Origin: Tetrahymena elliotti 4EA
Lineage: Eukaryota; Ciliophora; Oligohymenophorea; Hymenostomatida; Tetrahymenidae
DNA length: 64,000 nucleotides
Assembly: GCA_000231825.2 (NCBI GenBank)
Contig: JH720305.1
Location: 1,129,557 to 1,193,556, forward strand
Direction of reading: 5' to 3'
Under the pieces are notes generated by a model. The model was not told the DNA's origin. It saw only the letters and a program-made list of their open reading frames with translations, and searched no databases. The position numbers were made by a program, and so were the translations under genes. Positions 29,598 through 42,125 of the stretch are shown piece after piece. Each line of letters opens with the position of its first letter. The stretch's first letter is position 1.

Positions 29598-30215
29598 TCA
29601 TTGTTATGAAATTAATGGGATATCTCTTTCAAACTCATCTAACATTTCTTTAACTGTACTATTTACAAGAGTATCAGGAAGACTACCTTTAGGATCAACA
29701 AGTAAATAGACTTCCATTTTTGTTTAATTTTCTGAGAGTTTTTCAAAGAATTGAACACTAACCACATTTGAAGCTCTAACACATCCTTTTACCGCAGGAT
29801 CTTTTGGATGTTTATTAACATCAACAGATACAATCACAGAAAGATTTTCACTTAATATTTCCTAATGTTACTGAAAAAGTAAATCTCTAGCACTGATTAA
29901 AAACATTGATTTATTTTTATAATAAACAATACAATTATCTCTATCTTATAATTCGACTAGCTAAAGTATATCTACTTAAGGTCTTGCTTTTTTTTGAGAT
30001 ACTAAATCTTCTTGGTAGTATTTCCTTAGCTTATCAGCATTCAAATTGATTGTTCCATATATTTTTACAAGCTTTAAAGAATAATTTTGATATTTGGTGG
30101 TGTCTAATTACAAAAATTTTCCATTTGATTCTTTTTTCCATCCATTTTATATTTATCTTAGACTTAATCCTTCTTAAATTTTTTATTTAATTAATTAGCT
30201 AGTAGAGTTTTCCAT
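29598..30215 (-). CDS. START-domain (lipid-transfer-like) protein, 205 aa
   Basis: A single-exon frame from ATG at 30215 to TGA at 29598-29600. The second half carries features typical of START domains: RDNCIVYYKN followed by the SARDLLFQQ strand, then NKHPKDPAVKGCVRASNV, which matches the family's H-P-x-x-x-x-x-K-G-x-V-R-A segment, and VYLLVDPKGSLPDTLVN before the long C-terminal helix (KEMLDEFERDIPLISQQ). START domains bind a single lipid or sterol in a hydrophobic pocket and move it between membranes or sense it. There is no signal peptide or membrane helix, so the protein is probably cytosolic. The usual domain is about 210 residues, so the protein is a stand-alone START domain. It sits 274 bp upstream of the giant LRR gene on the same strand; no functional link is visible. 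Ligand unknown. Confidence 0.82.
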
Positions 30216-32417
30216 TCTTCTATTTTTAATTTTAATTTTACACAATAAATATTTAATCTTTTAAAATTAAGTATAATTATTTATAAATGCAAACAGTTTA
30301 TCTATTTATACATCAATTCATAAAAGAATTATTTTTTCTATTAATAAATTCTGAAAATGCTTTCCAACACATAATTACTAATTTATTTTGTTTATTACAT
30401 TTTACTAAATCAAATTACAGTTCATACTACTCTAAGGTAATTTATACAAGAAGTTTATCTAATTATAAGACAACTACATTCGAAAGAAACATTCTTACTT
30501 AATTAATATTAATTTAATTTTTAAATCTGTAACAACAATCCTAAAATATTTGAATTACTTTTTTAAATACAAATATTTTCAAAGATTTTCTTTCAAGTTT
30601 TTTGAACAAAATTGTTTTATTTTATAAATATCATTAAGCAAAAGAAATACTTTTTAACAAGAAATTATTTTGATGGAGAGGATTTAGGTCTATCCTAGTT
30701 TTTTATGATTAAATTATCAGAGCTTTAAACTGTAAGGGGTTTGTGCAATAAAATATCCAAAATATGGGAGTTTTCAATAATAGACTAAATTAGTAAGTAC
30801 TTAATGCAATTTATCATTTAATTTTCATCATGAAATTATTTTATTTAATGAATTATAGGAAAAAAATATTTTTAGTCTTTTTATTTAATAGAATCAATGT
30901 CTCAAACAACTTTTTTTGTTTGCAAATTGATATTCTACAATGATTTTTGGTGCAACCATTTAAAAATTATTTTTAAAATTGTGCTAAATTTAGTATTTTA
31001 TTTCCACTGGGATATTTTGTTAGTTTTTATTTTTAACTGAGATAATAATTTTATTTCTAATAATTAATACTTTGTTTTTATTCATTGATTCCTTTACAGA
31101 TCTAAAGTAAACCAAGTAATTATTGTTTTAACTCTATTTTTTATTTTTTGTAGTTATTTCTAATTTAATGTAATATTTTATGGTTGCTTTCTATTTAAAA
31201 TTCCTAACTTTGTTTATTTTTAGATTTGAATTTTTATTTTTAGTAGCAAATAATTATTTTTATTTTTGATATTGCTTGGTATATTTTATGTTTTTGATAT
31301 GAATTTAAAATATTTAGATATTTATTATCAGTATTACAGATCAAATAAAATAATCATAAAAGATTCATATTGCTGGATATCTGTTACTAAAAACAAAAAA
31401 TTCAAATTTACGAAATGATTGAAGAAAAGATTTTATTTAAAGATAATATACTAATGATTATTTGTGGAAGTAAATATATTTATCTGAAATTGATTCAAAT
31501 AAATTCTCAAAATATTTAATTTCCTCGTAGAATTTATCTACTAGATTCTTAAAAATCCTAATATTATAAAAATAAAATTTTTTTAGAGATAATACTTAAA
31601 TATTCAGTAGAAAAAGATTGTATTATATCTATTTTAATACAAAATTCAATATTGTATTTTGGTTAAAACAAAAATAATTTATCTACTTAAACAAATTTGA
31701 ATTCAGTTCTATAATTTTCAAATGTTTTATCAAATTAGAATATGGAAAGGCAAATAGCTTTATGCTTAATACTCATTATTAAAATAAATCCTTTATAAAT
31801 ATATTAGAACAAATGTTAATAACAACTTCTGCATATTGGATTAAGTTGATAAGTGTATACTTTATTAGAAGTAATATTATCTAAATAAATTATTATAATC
31901 TCATTTATGTATTTAGTATATATTTTAATTAATTCTCAAGAAGGATATTTTTAGATTTTTTTGAATTTTGAATTAAAATAGTTTAATAAAATTCATTTAT
32001 TTATACTATTTTACAGGAGGGAAAAGATAAATAATTTTAGAGTGAAATAAACTTTTCAACGATTAAAATATACAAATTTTTGGGTTTTTTTATTCTTAAT
32101 TATTAAAATAAACCTCCCCACATCAAAAGAGTTATGAATAAATTCTAAAATTTTAAAAGCATTATAAAAATATATTATAATAAATAGATTAGTAATCTCT
32201 GATATCTGATTAGGTGGATTAGGTGTTAGTTAGGTAATGGAATTCTTCTGACCAGTGAGTTTTTTAAATTCTGGTAAGGTTTCTAAAATATTTCTAAATC
32301 CATTTTATCTATCATATGATAAACGATATAAAAATATTTTTCTTATTGTTATCAACTAGTAAAAAAATTACACTTAAAACAAATTAATCTCTAAAAAACA
32401 CAATAAAGTATTTAGAA
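30216..32417. other. Long AT-rich intergenic region between divergent genes
   Basis: About 2.2 kb between the START gene (minus) and the first Q/N-rich family gene (plus). A short frame from 30287 is low-complexity and not convincing. From about 32080 the sequence is the left part of a segmental duplication repeated near 40280. It includes a G-containing stretch around 32190-32260 that reappears near 40380-40440 and probably belongs to the promoter of the Q/N-rich gene. Confidence 0.55.
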
Positions 32418-33930
32418 ATGTTTGCTTAAGATATAGATGCACTTTATGGTAGTCATGAAAAGGAAAATAGTCAAGAAGGACTGTCTATCTTACCTTAACT
32501 AAGCTTTGATTTTTTAAACTCACAAAATTTAATTATTCAAGAATAGCCAATTTAAAAGATTTAAGCAAGTAGATAGAGTTTTGAACCTAAAAAAAATGAG
32601 GACGATTAGGATTATCTTTGCTTTAGTTTTCTATAAAAGGATTTTAACTTTTAAAGGGAGGAATATTTAAGTTTTAATTAAGAAATAGATGAGCTTTTCT
32701 AATATAATAGTAATCACTTTGATCATTAATAAATTAATGATGAAAATCATCATTTCTAAGATAATAATTTAATGGATCTAAATAAATACTATCATGAAAA
32801 GAAGATCATCCCAAATTATTAACAAGAAAATGTTTTATCTTCTTAAATCTAAAAAACTTAAAAAAACCACAATTACTATTGTAATCAAAATATAAATTAA
32901 TAAAATGTTATTTACTAATAGAATTATAACAATAATAAAAAAGAAATTGATGTTTAACTTGAAAATTAGTAATCACCACATAAATATATGAAATTAGATA
33001 TTCATGAAATATTTTAGTCTGATACATTTACCTTCTCAGAATAATTATTTAATGAATCATACTTTAGTTGCAATACTAATCCAAATAAGAGTAATTATAA
33101 AAAAATGGAAATATTAAATATCTAAAAATAAAATAATGATTTATAAAATGTTTAAAATTAATAATAAATTAATTATTTCTTTAATGCTGAAGACAATAAC
33201 TAGCAAGAACACGGAAAGTACATCAGTAACAAAACTGACATACAGCAAACAAAAAAATATTCAAGTTAGTAGCAAACAAATAGAAGATAGTAAAATTGTG
33301 TTGTCTCAAATAAAATAAAAAAAATGAAGATAAGACATAAAAATGTAATGGGTGAGGATTCGTGCTAGGAAACTAAAAATTTTGCTAACTATATTTTTAA
33401 GTTTCTGATAGAATAGATTTAGTTGTTTTATCCTGAAAATAAAATTTTTGAAAAAAGCAAAAAAATGTCAATTAAATCATTTAATAACTATTTAGTTTAG
33501 TAATTAGCTTTATTGTCAAACAAAGATAAACAACTTTTCATTTAAAAAATGTTGTTTATTATTAAAACAAGTTTTATTCAAAAGGCAACTAAATATGACA
33601 ACTATAAAACATAATACAAAATACTGAAGTACAAGATTGGCATGGAAGTTATCATATAAAATCCAGGAAAATTCAAATCTTTAAAATAGGCTAATTAATT
33701 TGGAAGAAAATAAATCAAGTGACTTGTCATAGAAAAAATTTTATTCTAAATTTCATTTTCAAGTACCAATATATTCTTACTTATATTTAAATATTGTATT
33801 CCTATTTTTTTAAATCTAAATTCAATCAAATTTATTTTAAGAAAATATACTGTGAACTCTCTTCGTTTATGATTATCTCCATTTTTTATTTATTTAATGC
33901 TTTATTGCTTTTCTACCTATCAAATTTGTA
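32080..33930 (+). repeat. Segmental duplication, left copy (partner about 40280-42115)
   Basis: Upstream flank, whole gene and downstream flank of the first Q/N-rich gene are repeated about 8.2 kb to the right. Shared landmarks in the same order are ATTCTTA with CCTCCCCA (32090/40300), GGATTAGGTGTTA (32216/40406), AAAAAACACAATAAA (32395/40585), AAAATGTTGTTTATTATT (33547/41775) and TTCCTATTTTTTTAAATC (33798/42010). The left copy has an intact gene and the right one is decayed. Ends are approximate. Confidence 0.75.
32418..33722 (+). CDS. Q/N-rich family protein with shared C-terminal domain, 434 aa
   Basis: An intronless frame from ATG at 32418 (MFAQDIDALYGSHEKENSQE) to TGA at 33720-33722. 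Roughly residues 1-315 are low-complexity and rich in Gln, Asn, Tyr, His and Asp, with many glutamines encoded by TAA/TAG. A basic patch (SNKIKKMKIRHKN) precedes a C-terminal domain of about 110 residues, from NFANYIFKFLIEQIQLF to the end. That domain ends with the family hallmark MEVIIQNPGKFKSLKQANQFGRKQIK-like pattern: Q-N-P-G-K-F-x-S-x-K-x-A followed by a basic tail. I know no named family for it. The same domain closes the genes ending at 36231, 39658, 43582 and 48051. There is no signal peptide or membrane helix. The composition resembles that of nuclear or RNA-granule proteins, which is inference only. A decayed duplicate lies at about 40609-41951. Confidence 0.85.
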
Positions 33931-34959
33931 AAAATAGTTCACATGGTAAAAAGTTGAAATTGATAAATTAGAGTAATAATTTAAAAGGTAAATAACTTTT
34001 CCTTTCTAAATTTTATTATATTTACAAAAAAAGCTTTGGAGATTAGATTTTGTAAACTAAAATTTCCTCATATTTAGTAATATATATAATAGACACTTTT
34101 TTCTGATGATATCTTTCTTAATTATTTTTTAATACAAAAAATCAACATCTTAGATAACACTAATTAATTATAATAAAACCTAAGTACAAAACTGAAGGGT
34201 TTATTAAAAAATATTGATTATAAAATAATACGAGTACCATCTTAATATTATGAATTATGAATAAATATTTGTTTGCTTGTTTGTTAGTTTGTTTATTTAA
34301 ATGGCTATTGCTAGTGATGTTTTCAAAAATAATAAAAATATAATAAGACTATTCAAAATAAGATTGATGAAAATATTTTAGAACTCTTTCAAAAAAATTA
34401 AAATTACTAATGTAAACATAGATAATATTTTTTATACTTATCAGTTAAAAAATATGGAGATCTTTTTGAAATGCAAACGAAAACAATAGATAGATAGAGC
34501 AAGTAAATATAGATTACTAATTAAAGTATCTATTTTTTATACACTTTTTTTGTAAAACTATGATTTTTAGAAACAATTATACAAATCTGATAAATTTCAA
34601 AAGAGATTATGCAACCGATAAAATATGTGGCAAATTTTGAGATAAATATAAATTAAATTTACAATCCGAAATGTATGCATAGCATATTAAAATAGAATTG
34701 AATTACATAAAAATAAATAAAGAATGAAAAAAATAGAAAGTATATTGAAACAATAATAAAACCCTTTTATTTTTTATAATAAAGGAAGAGGTATTAATTG
34801 CTGGTTTTATCTGATCAGGTTAATTAAAGGAGAAGAAGATATTAATTGATTTGAATATTGAGATATCTCAAAATATTACAAATTAAAATTTTTTTTTTTC
34901 TGCTCATCTAGTGAAATAATTAATTTATTAATAACAAATAATAATTAAAAAAAGTAATA
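33723..34959. other. AT-rich intergenic region
   Basis: A spacer between two genes of the Q/N-rich family. Up to about 33930 it belongs to the segmental duplication. The remainder is AT-rich, with a GTTTGCTTGTTTGTTAGTTTG simple-sequence stretch near 34270. No gene seen. Confidence 0.55.
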
Positions 34960-36231
34960 ATGGATTGCGAAAATAAACAACAACCAAGAGAAGATTACTC
35001 AAAAGAATTTTCACTCTACCCTAGTACTTTTGATAGTACAGCCTCTAAAAGTTATGAAAACAATACTAATCCTCATTATGAATAACTGAATGCTCAGCTT
35101 TTGAATAAATATAAAGAGGAATAGTTTAACTCTTAATCTATTTTCTCTTTATACAGCCATGACGAAAAATGCTAATAACAAGAAAATCATGATAAAAATA
35201 ATGATTAAGAGCAAGAAAATCCTGCTTTGTTTTCTTATGAAACTTCTTTTTAATTGAATTATTAACACCCATAATAATAATTCTAAGAATTTTAAAAACC
35301 TCAATATAATGGCTAATAACATTACTCTGATGATTAATATCAAAATATTTATAATCCCTATATGAATTATCAAAAGAAAGATTAACTAAATTACGATTAT
35401 TATAATAACTAACAACTGCATTACTAATAATTGAACAATTAATATCCTTATTCAAAAGATTATCAAAACAACTTCTCGGAAGATCAATAATTTGAATCTG
35501 AACAAGGTTTTATAAATGATAAATATTTTGATGAAGAGAAATAAGAATTCTCCAGTAAAAACCAAAACTGCTGTGAAGAGTCTGAATGTCATGGCAACTA
35601 ATAAGAATCATTCTAAATGAATGATGATTATTTTTCTCCAAATATTAATAATAATAGATTTTAATTAGAACCTATCCAAATTCTTTAAGAATTGTAATTT
35701 TAATCAACTATTAGTTTAGAAATAAATAATAATTCATCCTAAATTTATGAAAAACAACAAATGAAAGTCACACCTAGTGAATAGAATTTTTCCAAAAATC
35801 TTCCTCCAACAGAAAAGAGAATCACAAAAAAAAGATAAAGAAAGAGATAGAAAAATGCAATTTAAGAAGATATTTGCTAAGAAACAAAGAATTTAGCTAA
35901 TTACACTTTTAAATTTTTATTTGAATAAATAAAGGAAGATTATCCTTATTTCGAATATCCCAAAGATGAATACATATCTATCACAAAATTTAATAACATA
36001 TTGAAAGAGTAAACAAATCAGCTATCGTAAAAGGAATTCCATGCATTTTAGTAAAGAATGTTGATCATTATTGATACAAGCTTAATTAAAAAAGTCATCA
36101 ATAATAAAAATTTCAAAACTACTTTTGAAACTATTAAATATCTACCAGGTATTCGCTTTATGGTTTTAAACCCTTGCAAATTTTCATCTATCAAATAAGC
36201 CTGCAACTAAGCTTTGAAATATGCTCTTTGA
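34960..36231 (+). CDS. Q/N-rich family protein with shared C-terminal domain, 423 aa
   Basis: An intronless frame from ATG at 34960 (MDCENKQQPREDYSKEFSLY) to TGA at 36229-36231. The first 280 or so residues are rich in Gln, Asn, Tyr and Asp, with repeated tyrosine-containing stretches (NYDYYNNQQLHYQQ). A basic segment (EKRITKKRQRKRQKN) precedes the C-terminal domain. That domain begins NLANYTFKFLFEQIKEDYPY, continues with a helix ending in RMLIIIDTSLIKKVI, and closes with IKYLPGIRFMVLNPCKFSSI. The Q-N-P-G motif is L-N-P-C here. The arrangement of a low-complexity arm, basic patch and folded domain equals that of its neighbours. The basic patch could be a nuclear localisation signal. Function is unknown. 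The decayed copy at 44439-45095 looks most like this member. Confidence 0.85.
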
Positions 36232-37177
36232 TAAAATCACTCAAAAAAAAACAATTATTTATTTATTTATTAATTTACTTATTAAAACTATATAGACTAT
36301 TTTATTTATTTACCTACTTACAAACCTATTTTAATGTATCTTAGTTTATTCTTTCAAGAAGTCATCATATATTTTCTATTTTTTATAATAAATGATTTAA
36401 AATGTATGTAATTTCTTACATAATAAGAATACAAAATTTGCTTACAGAGATTTATACACAATTTATACACAAATAATTCTAATCTTTTAATAAAATAATA
36501 CATATATGAAAATATTTACTTAGTTAAATGCCAAATAACTGCATAATAGTTTTCAAAAAAATATATTTTAAATATAGCTTTATCTTTTTAAATGAATATA
36601 CAACTATCTCTTTTTAGCTATCTCCTCTGAATTAATTCCATGATAATTAACAAATATCTACAGTCACTATTTGAGGTATAATTTTTTCAGATTTAAAGAG
36701 AATATTTTATTCCTCAGATTTTCATTCTGAAATAAAAGTGAAAATTGATGTTTCTCAAAAACTTCGTATAAAAAAAATTGAAATGAATATTGTCCACAAG
36801 TATTACAAGTATTGGATATTTTTAAAAATTGCAAGAATTAAATTACGTCAATCTTTCTAAAGTTGGATAGATGGATTTTTATCTAAGTGTTATAAACATC
36901 TTTGAATTAAAAAAAAGTATTACTTTCTAAATAGCCTCTGGCTATTACATAAGTATGATCTGATCATGACGAACCTAAATAAATTATAATATTTAGAAAA
37001 TACTATTTTTAAAGAAGACAAGAGGGTTTTATTTGTTGGATTGAACTGTAACTTAACAAATCTTAAAGAATATTTATTGTATTAAAAAGAGTTGGGAGAA
37101 AATTTAAATAGAGTTAGTAGATTGAGATTGATTTAATTTAATTAAAAAAAAAAGATTCAGATAAGTGCAAATTTAAA
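36232..37177. other. AT-rich intergenic region with short inverted repeats
   Basis: No gene is seen. Two perfect short inverted repeats lie side by side: AATAGCC at 36930-36936 pairs with GGCTATT at 36940-36946 (loop TCT), and ATGATC at 36955-36960 pairs with GATCAT at 36962-36967. They lie about 210-250 bp upstream of the next gene's ATG, in a locally less AT-rich patch. Confidence 0.5.
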
Positions 37178-39658
37178 ATGTCATCTCTACATTAGATTTA
37201 ACTTGAATAAGATTTTTATTCAGCTTATGATAGCTGTGCTGGAGACCCTGCTCTTTTTTTTACTGAGAATAATAATTAAATCAGCAATGAAAGTAGCTAA
37301 TTATCAAATGAACTAGTAGATTTTAACTATTCTAAATAGTTTAATTCTTTAAATGTTGTTGAGAGTCAAGACATCTAATATTAGAAAGCTGTAGAAGGTT
37401 TCCATCAAAATCAAGTGAGTCAATAAAATTCATAAGCCAGAAATACATATCATTAAGCTTACTAAATCCCTAAGTATGAAGAAAGTAGAACTTTTATTTT
37501 CTCAGAGAAGAACTAATCCTAAAATCAATAGGATATTTAAGGTAGTATGGAATTCACTTCTTATTATAATTATTCAAATACAAAATAGAAAAACAACAAT
37601 TACTTACCAAATGAAGCAGATTTTAATTATCAGCATTAACAAATGAAGGGGAGGAATTTGAGCTTATATTTAATTTAATAAAGTTACAATTTATTAAATT
37701 CAAATTATTCAAATAACATGGCATACTGCACCTAATTAAATCCTTAAAATATTAATCAAAAAACAAGCTTAATAAAAGATAATAATAATTATCATGGTAA
37801 TTAGAATAGTAAAAACCAATTTATTAATTATGTTGAAGAAAATAATTAATAAATCTAAAACCTCTTTGAGTAACCATCTAGCAATTTAAATAATTTTCGT
37901 GATTAAATCTAATAAAGATAATAATAATTGTAAGCCCATGATATTTAAAATTAGCACAATTTAGAGTAAATAGAAACTGAATAAATATATCAAAACCACA
38001 ATAATTATTCTCAAATCAATTACTATCTAAATTCTATGAATTATTTAAACTTACAAACTAATAGTAATGTAAATTACTAATTCAAGGATGAATAATTAAA
38101 TCAGGATTAAAAATAAAATCAAAATGTAAATGTAAATTAGTAAGGAAATAATAATCAAGGATTAGGTAAAGTTTAAGAGAATAACTAAAATACTACTTAA
38201 ACCTTAAATAATAGTGGTTTCAGTACAGACACCAATAATTTGCCAAATTAAATTTAAAATTATTCTTAATAGCAAGAGAATTAATAATACTATGAGTATA
38301 AAGAAGGCGATGACGATGATGGTGATGAAGAATCAAATGATTATTTTATTACAAATAATTTTGATTTTAATAATTAATGCGAAGTTTAAAAATCTCAGTT
38401 TAATTGCTAGAATCAGTCCACACTCTATCAACATCACAACTTTGCAAATAAATAGATTAACCTGAACTCAAAATAGAATGAAATTTATTCTAATCCTAGA
38501 TGTGAAATTAAACCTGATTAATTCACTCTAAATCCATATTCTTAACTAAGTTAGTAGATTTAAGATGAAAGAAATAAAAGCTCTTTTGATTAGTTTAGCA
38601 AATAAGATGATAATTCTAATCATTTTCTATTAGATATAAATTTAAATCATGAATATGATGTCACATTTATTGATAATAATTTACCTTTCAATAACGAATT
38701 ACCTTATTATTAGATCTATTAATAGAATGAAACTTCACAAGAATAAATAGAATTTCAATATCCATAATTAGAAAATTTAAATTATGCTACTAATAATTAA
38801 AATAATAGAATAAAAAATATTGAACTAGGACAAACAACTAGCCTCTAAACATAATTCCCATATTCTTAACTAAATTAATAAATTTTAAATGAAAGAAATG
38901 AAAGCTCTTTTGATTAATTTAACAAATAAGATGATAATTCTAATCATTTTGTATAAGATATAAATTTAAATAATTAATAAGATGTATTTATTGATAATAA
39001 TTTACCTTTCAATAAAGAATAACCTTATTATTAAATCTATTAATGGAATTAAACTTCACAAGAATAAATAGAATTTCAATATCATGAATTAGAAAATATT
39101 GAACTACGACATACAACTAGCCTCTAAGCATAATTCCATCCAGAATTACAAAATTTAACTAATAAAAATGATCAATCCAATCTTTATTATGATAAGATAA
39201 AAAAGAAAAGATAAAGAAAGACCAAAATGAATGCAATTAATAAACCTTCTTACTCAGAAACACACAATTTCTCTTATTATGCAATTAAACTCTTGTTAGA
39301 ATAGATATCAATTTATTACAAAGATTTCAAATATAAAAAAACTTCAAAATACATAGCAATCGAACATTTTTAATCTAAACTTTAAACTCACTTAGATAAA
39401 CTCACATAAGATGAATAAGAAAAGTTTAAGAAAACAGTATTGAATATTATTGATATAATCCTAATATAAAAAGCTTAAAATTAAAAGAATTTGAAAGCTT
39501 TTTTTGCAATGATTAAATATATTCCAGCTATCCGTATTATGGTTTAAAACCTAGGCAAATTCACATCCTTCAAAAAAGCTTAGAAATATGCTTTGAATTC
39601 TGCTTAATCATCATCGATTTCCGAGACAAGTTAACAATTATTTGCCAATTATATATGA
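37178..39658 (+). CDS. Q/N-rich family protein with internal repeat, 826 aa
   Basis: An intronless frame from ATG at 37178 (MSSLHQIQLEQDFYSAYDSC) to TGA at 39656-39658, the longest family member. About 680 residues are extremely Asn/Gln-rich with an acidic patch (EGDDDDGDEESND near 38305-38345). Within this arm a block is duplicated in tandem (38534-38857 and 38858-39137), each copy containing NPYSQL or FPYSQL, ERN(K/E)SSFDQF and NNLPFN. A basic segment (DKIKKKRQRKTK) leads into the C-terminal domain. It starts HNFSYYAIKLLLEQISIYY, has the helix KFKKTVLNIIDIILIQKAQ, and closes with IKYIPAIRIMVQNLGKFTSF and a short serine-rich extension. The 3' two thirds were copied to 42126-43582. Function is unknown. 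Confidence 0.85.
38534..39137 (+). repeat. In-frame tandem duplication inside the 826-aa gene
   Basis: Unit 1 (38534-38857) and unit 2 (38858-39137) both start CCATATTCTTAACTAA and share GAAAGCTCTTTTGATTA-like and TTACCTTTCAATAA-like segments in the same order. Both end with the ACAACTAGCCTCTAA-CATAATTCC block. Unit 1 is 324 bp (108 codons); unit 2 is about 44 bp shorter. The duplication keeps the frame. Confidence 0.8.
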
Positions 39659-40280
39659 TTTTATAATGAATTAAGTATTTTTTTATACAATTGATATGTA
39701 TTTCTTATTAACTAATGTCAATAAACTTATTAAATATATTTAAATAATTAATCGAGAAAAAAAAAATTAATTTAAAGTATTAGGAAATTTTATTTAATAG
39801 AGTTTTCTATTTCATCATTCAAATCAAATAAGCAAACTTTTTCCTTTTGAAATAATTCCTTCACTAACTTTTATTTATTTTAAATTTTTCATTTATTTAA
39901 ACAAAGTATGTGAAAATTTGTTAACAAAAAACACAAAAAAAATTTATAATTTCAATTAATAATTAAAGAAAGCATAACAATACTCTATCAAATAAATCAC
40001 CTCCTACACTACTACCTAATTTAAATATTAAAATTTCATCACCAAAAAATAATTAATTCTTTTGAAAATGAGAGAGAAAATAATAAAATATCCAAAATCG
40101 ATAATAAAGTATTTAATACTTATAGCAAATATTCATTTATGTTTATATTTGAAGCATTTAAAAACAAGAGAATAAAAAGGGCTTTGGTATCAAACATTGT
40201 ACTTAGAAACAAAATATTATCCAGGGTTATAATAAACAAATAAAAAATGATAATAGTAAAGTCAATATATACCATATATA
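39659..40280. other. AT-rich intergenic region
   Basis: A spacer between the 826-aa gene and the right copy of the segmental duplication. A segment resembling its start, including CAAACTTTTTCCTTTTGAA-like and TAACAATACTCTATCAAATAAATCAC (about 39840-40010), reappears near 43760-43910 downstream of the truncated paralogue. The 3' flank was therefore copied with that gene. No gene seen. Confidence 0.5.
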
Positions 40281-42115
40281 AGAATATATGGGTTTTTATA
40301 TTCTTAGTTAGAAAAAAAGCCTCCCCAAAGAGCTATGAGTAAAATTTTAATATAATGAAGGAATTATAAATAAATATTATTATTAATCTCTGATGTCTGA
40401 TTAGTGGATTAGGTGTTAAGCTGTGTAATTCTTCTGATCAATTAATTTTTTTAATTTTGATGAGGGATTTTAAATTGTTCTAAATCCATTTTATTTAGAA
40501 TATGAAGACTAACATTATAAAATATTTTCATATTTTTATCAACTATAGTAAAAAATATTACACCAAAAACAAATCAATCTCAAAAAACACAATAAAATAT
40601 TTACAAATATGTGCTTAAGATATGGAACCACTTAATGTTGGTCATGAAATTGAAGAGAGTTAAAACAATTCATCTCTATCAGGAATGTCTAATTTTCCCT
40701 AACTAAACTACGATTATTCAAACACACAAAACTAAAGTATTCAAGAATAATCAACTTAAAACATTTATAAAAGTTGAGAGAATTTTGAGCCTCAGAAAGC
40801 GAGGATTATTAGGATTATCTTGACTTTGGTTTTCAAAAAAAGGATTTTTACTTTTAAAAGGAAGAATAGTTAAGTTTTAATTAAGAAATAGATGAGTTTT
40901 TCTAAAATAGGAGCAATCACTTCAATACTTATATCGAACATTTAATTTAAGGCTAATAAATTAATCATGAAAATCATCATTTCTAAGATAACAACTTAAT
41001 AGATCTAAATGAATATTATCATGAAAAGAAGATTAAAAATTATTAACAAGAAAATATTACATCTTCTTAAATCTAAAAAAAAAGCACAGTTACTATTGTA
41101 ATCTAAATATAAATTAGTAAAACATTATCTACTAATAGAATAATTAATAACAACAATCAAAAATCTATTGATGTTTAAATTGAAAATTAGTAATCTCCAC
41201 ATCAATATATGAAATTAGATATACATGAAACCTTTTAGCCTGAATCATTTATTTTTTCAGAATCACGTTTAATGAATAATAACTTAAACACTGATTAAGA
41301 TAAGAATAATTATAAAAAAAATAAAGTATAAATAATAAAAATATCTAAATATAAAATAATAATTAATAATTAATAAAATGTTTTAAATAAATAATTGACC
41401 AATTATTCCTTTATTACTCAAGACAATAGCTAGCAAGAAAACAGAAAATACATCTGCAACAAAAATGACATACAATAAACAAAAAAATATCCAAGTAAAT
41501 AGTAAACAAATAGAAGATAGTAAAATTATACTACTTCTGATAAAATAGGGAAAAAAATGAAGATAAGCCATAAAAATATGATGGTCGAGGACTCTTGCTA
41601 GGAAGCTAAAAATTTTGTTAACTTTATTTTTAAGTTTCTGATAGAATAGATTTAATTTTTTATACAGAAAGTAAAAACTTTGAAAAAAGCAAAATATCAA
41701 TTCAAGCATTTAATTATTATTTGGTTTAGTAATTTGCTTTATTTTCAAATATTGATAAACAACTATTAACTTAAAAAATGTTGTTTATTATTGGAATAAG
41801 TTATATACTAAAGGTTACTAAATAAGATAACTATAAAACATAATACAAAATTCTGAAGGACATGATTGGAATGGAAGTTATCATTTAAAATCCAGAAAAA
41901 CTTAAGTCTTTAAAATAGATTAACTAATTTGGAAGGAAATAAATCAAGTGACTTGTAATAGAGAAAAAATTTTATTATAATAATGCATTTGACGCATTCT
42001 AATATGTATTCCTATTTTTTTAAATCGAAACTCAGTAATATTTATTTTTCGAAAATATACTGTAACTCTCTTCATTTATGGTAATCTCTACTTTTTATTT
42101 TTTTAATGCTTTACT
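40281..42115 (+). repeat. Segmental duplication, right copy (partner 32080-33930)
   Basis: Collinear with 32080-33930, with many small insertions and deletions, covering promoter region, gene body and 3' flank. Homology stops around 42115, where sequence homologous to the middle of the 826-aa gene begins. The two duplicated segments are therefore directly joined. Confidence 0.75.
40609..41951 (+). pseudogene. Decayed copy of the 434-aa Q/N-rich gene
   Basis: The gene can be followed along its length against 32418-33722. The original start context is changed (ATATGTGCTTAAGAT versus ATGTTTGCTTAAGAT), so the original ATG is out of frame; a downstream in-frame ATG exists at 40622. A TGA then interrupts the frame near 40774, soon followed by a frame change (GCGAGGATTATTAGG against GAGGACGATTAGGAT). 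The C-terminal domain part is still largely open and ends with the same ATC AAG TGA (TGA at 41949-41951). The pattern is that of a non-functional duplicate. A short internal protein restarted after the lesions cannot be excluded. Confidence 0.75.
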
Positions 42116-42125
42116 TCCTAACTAA

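Noticed and set aside
30287..30502. Plus-strand frame of 71 codons (more if TAA is read as Gln) as a small gene
   Set aside because: Low-complexity, AT-driven composition, no motif, no leader context and no homologue in the window.
41383..41709. Minus-strand 108-codon hydrophobic frame
   Set aside because: It is antisense to the decayed Q/N-rich gene copy and only appears because that strand happens to lack standard stops.
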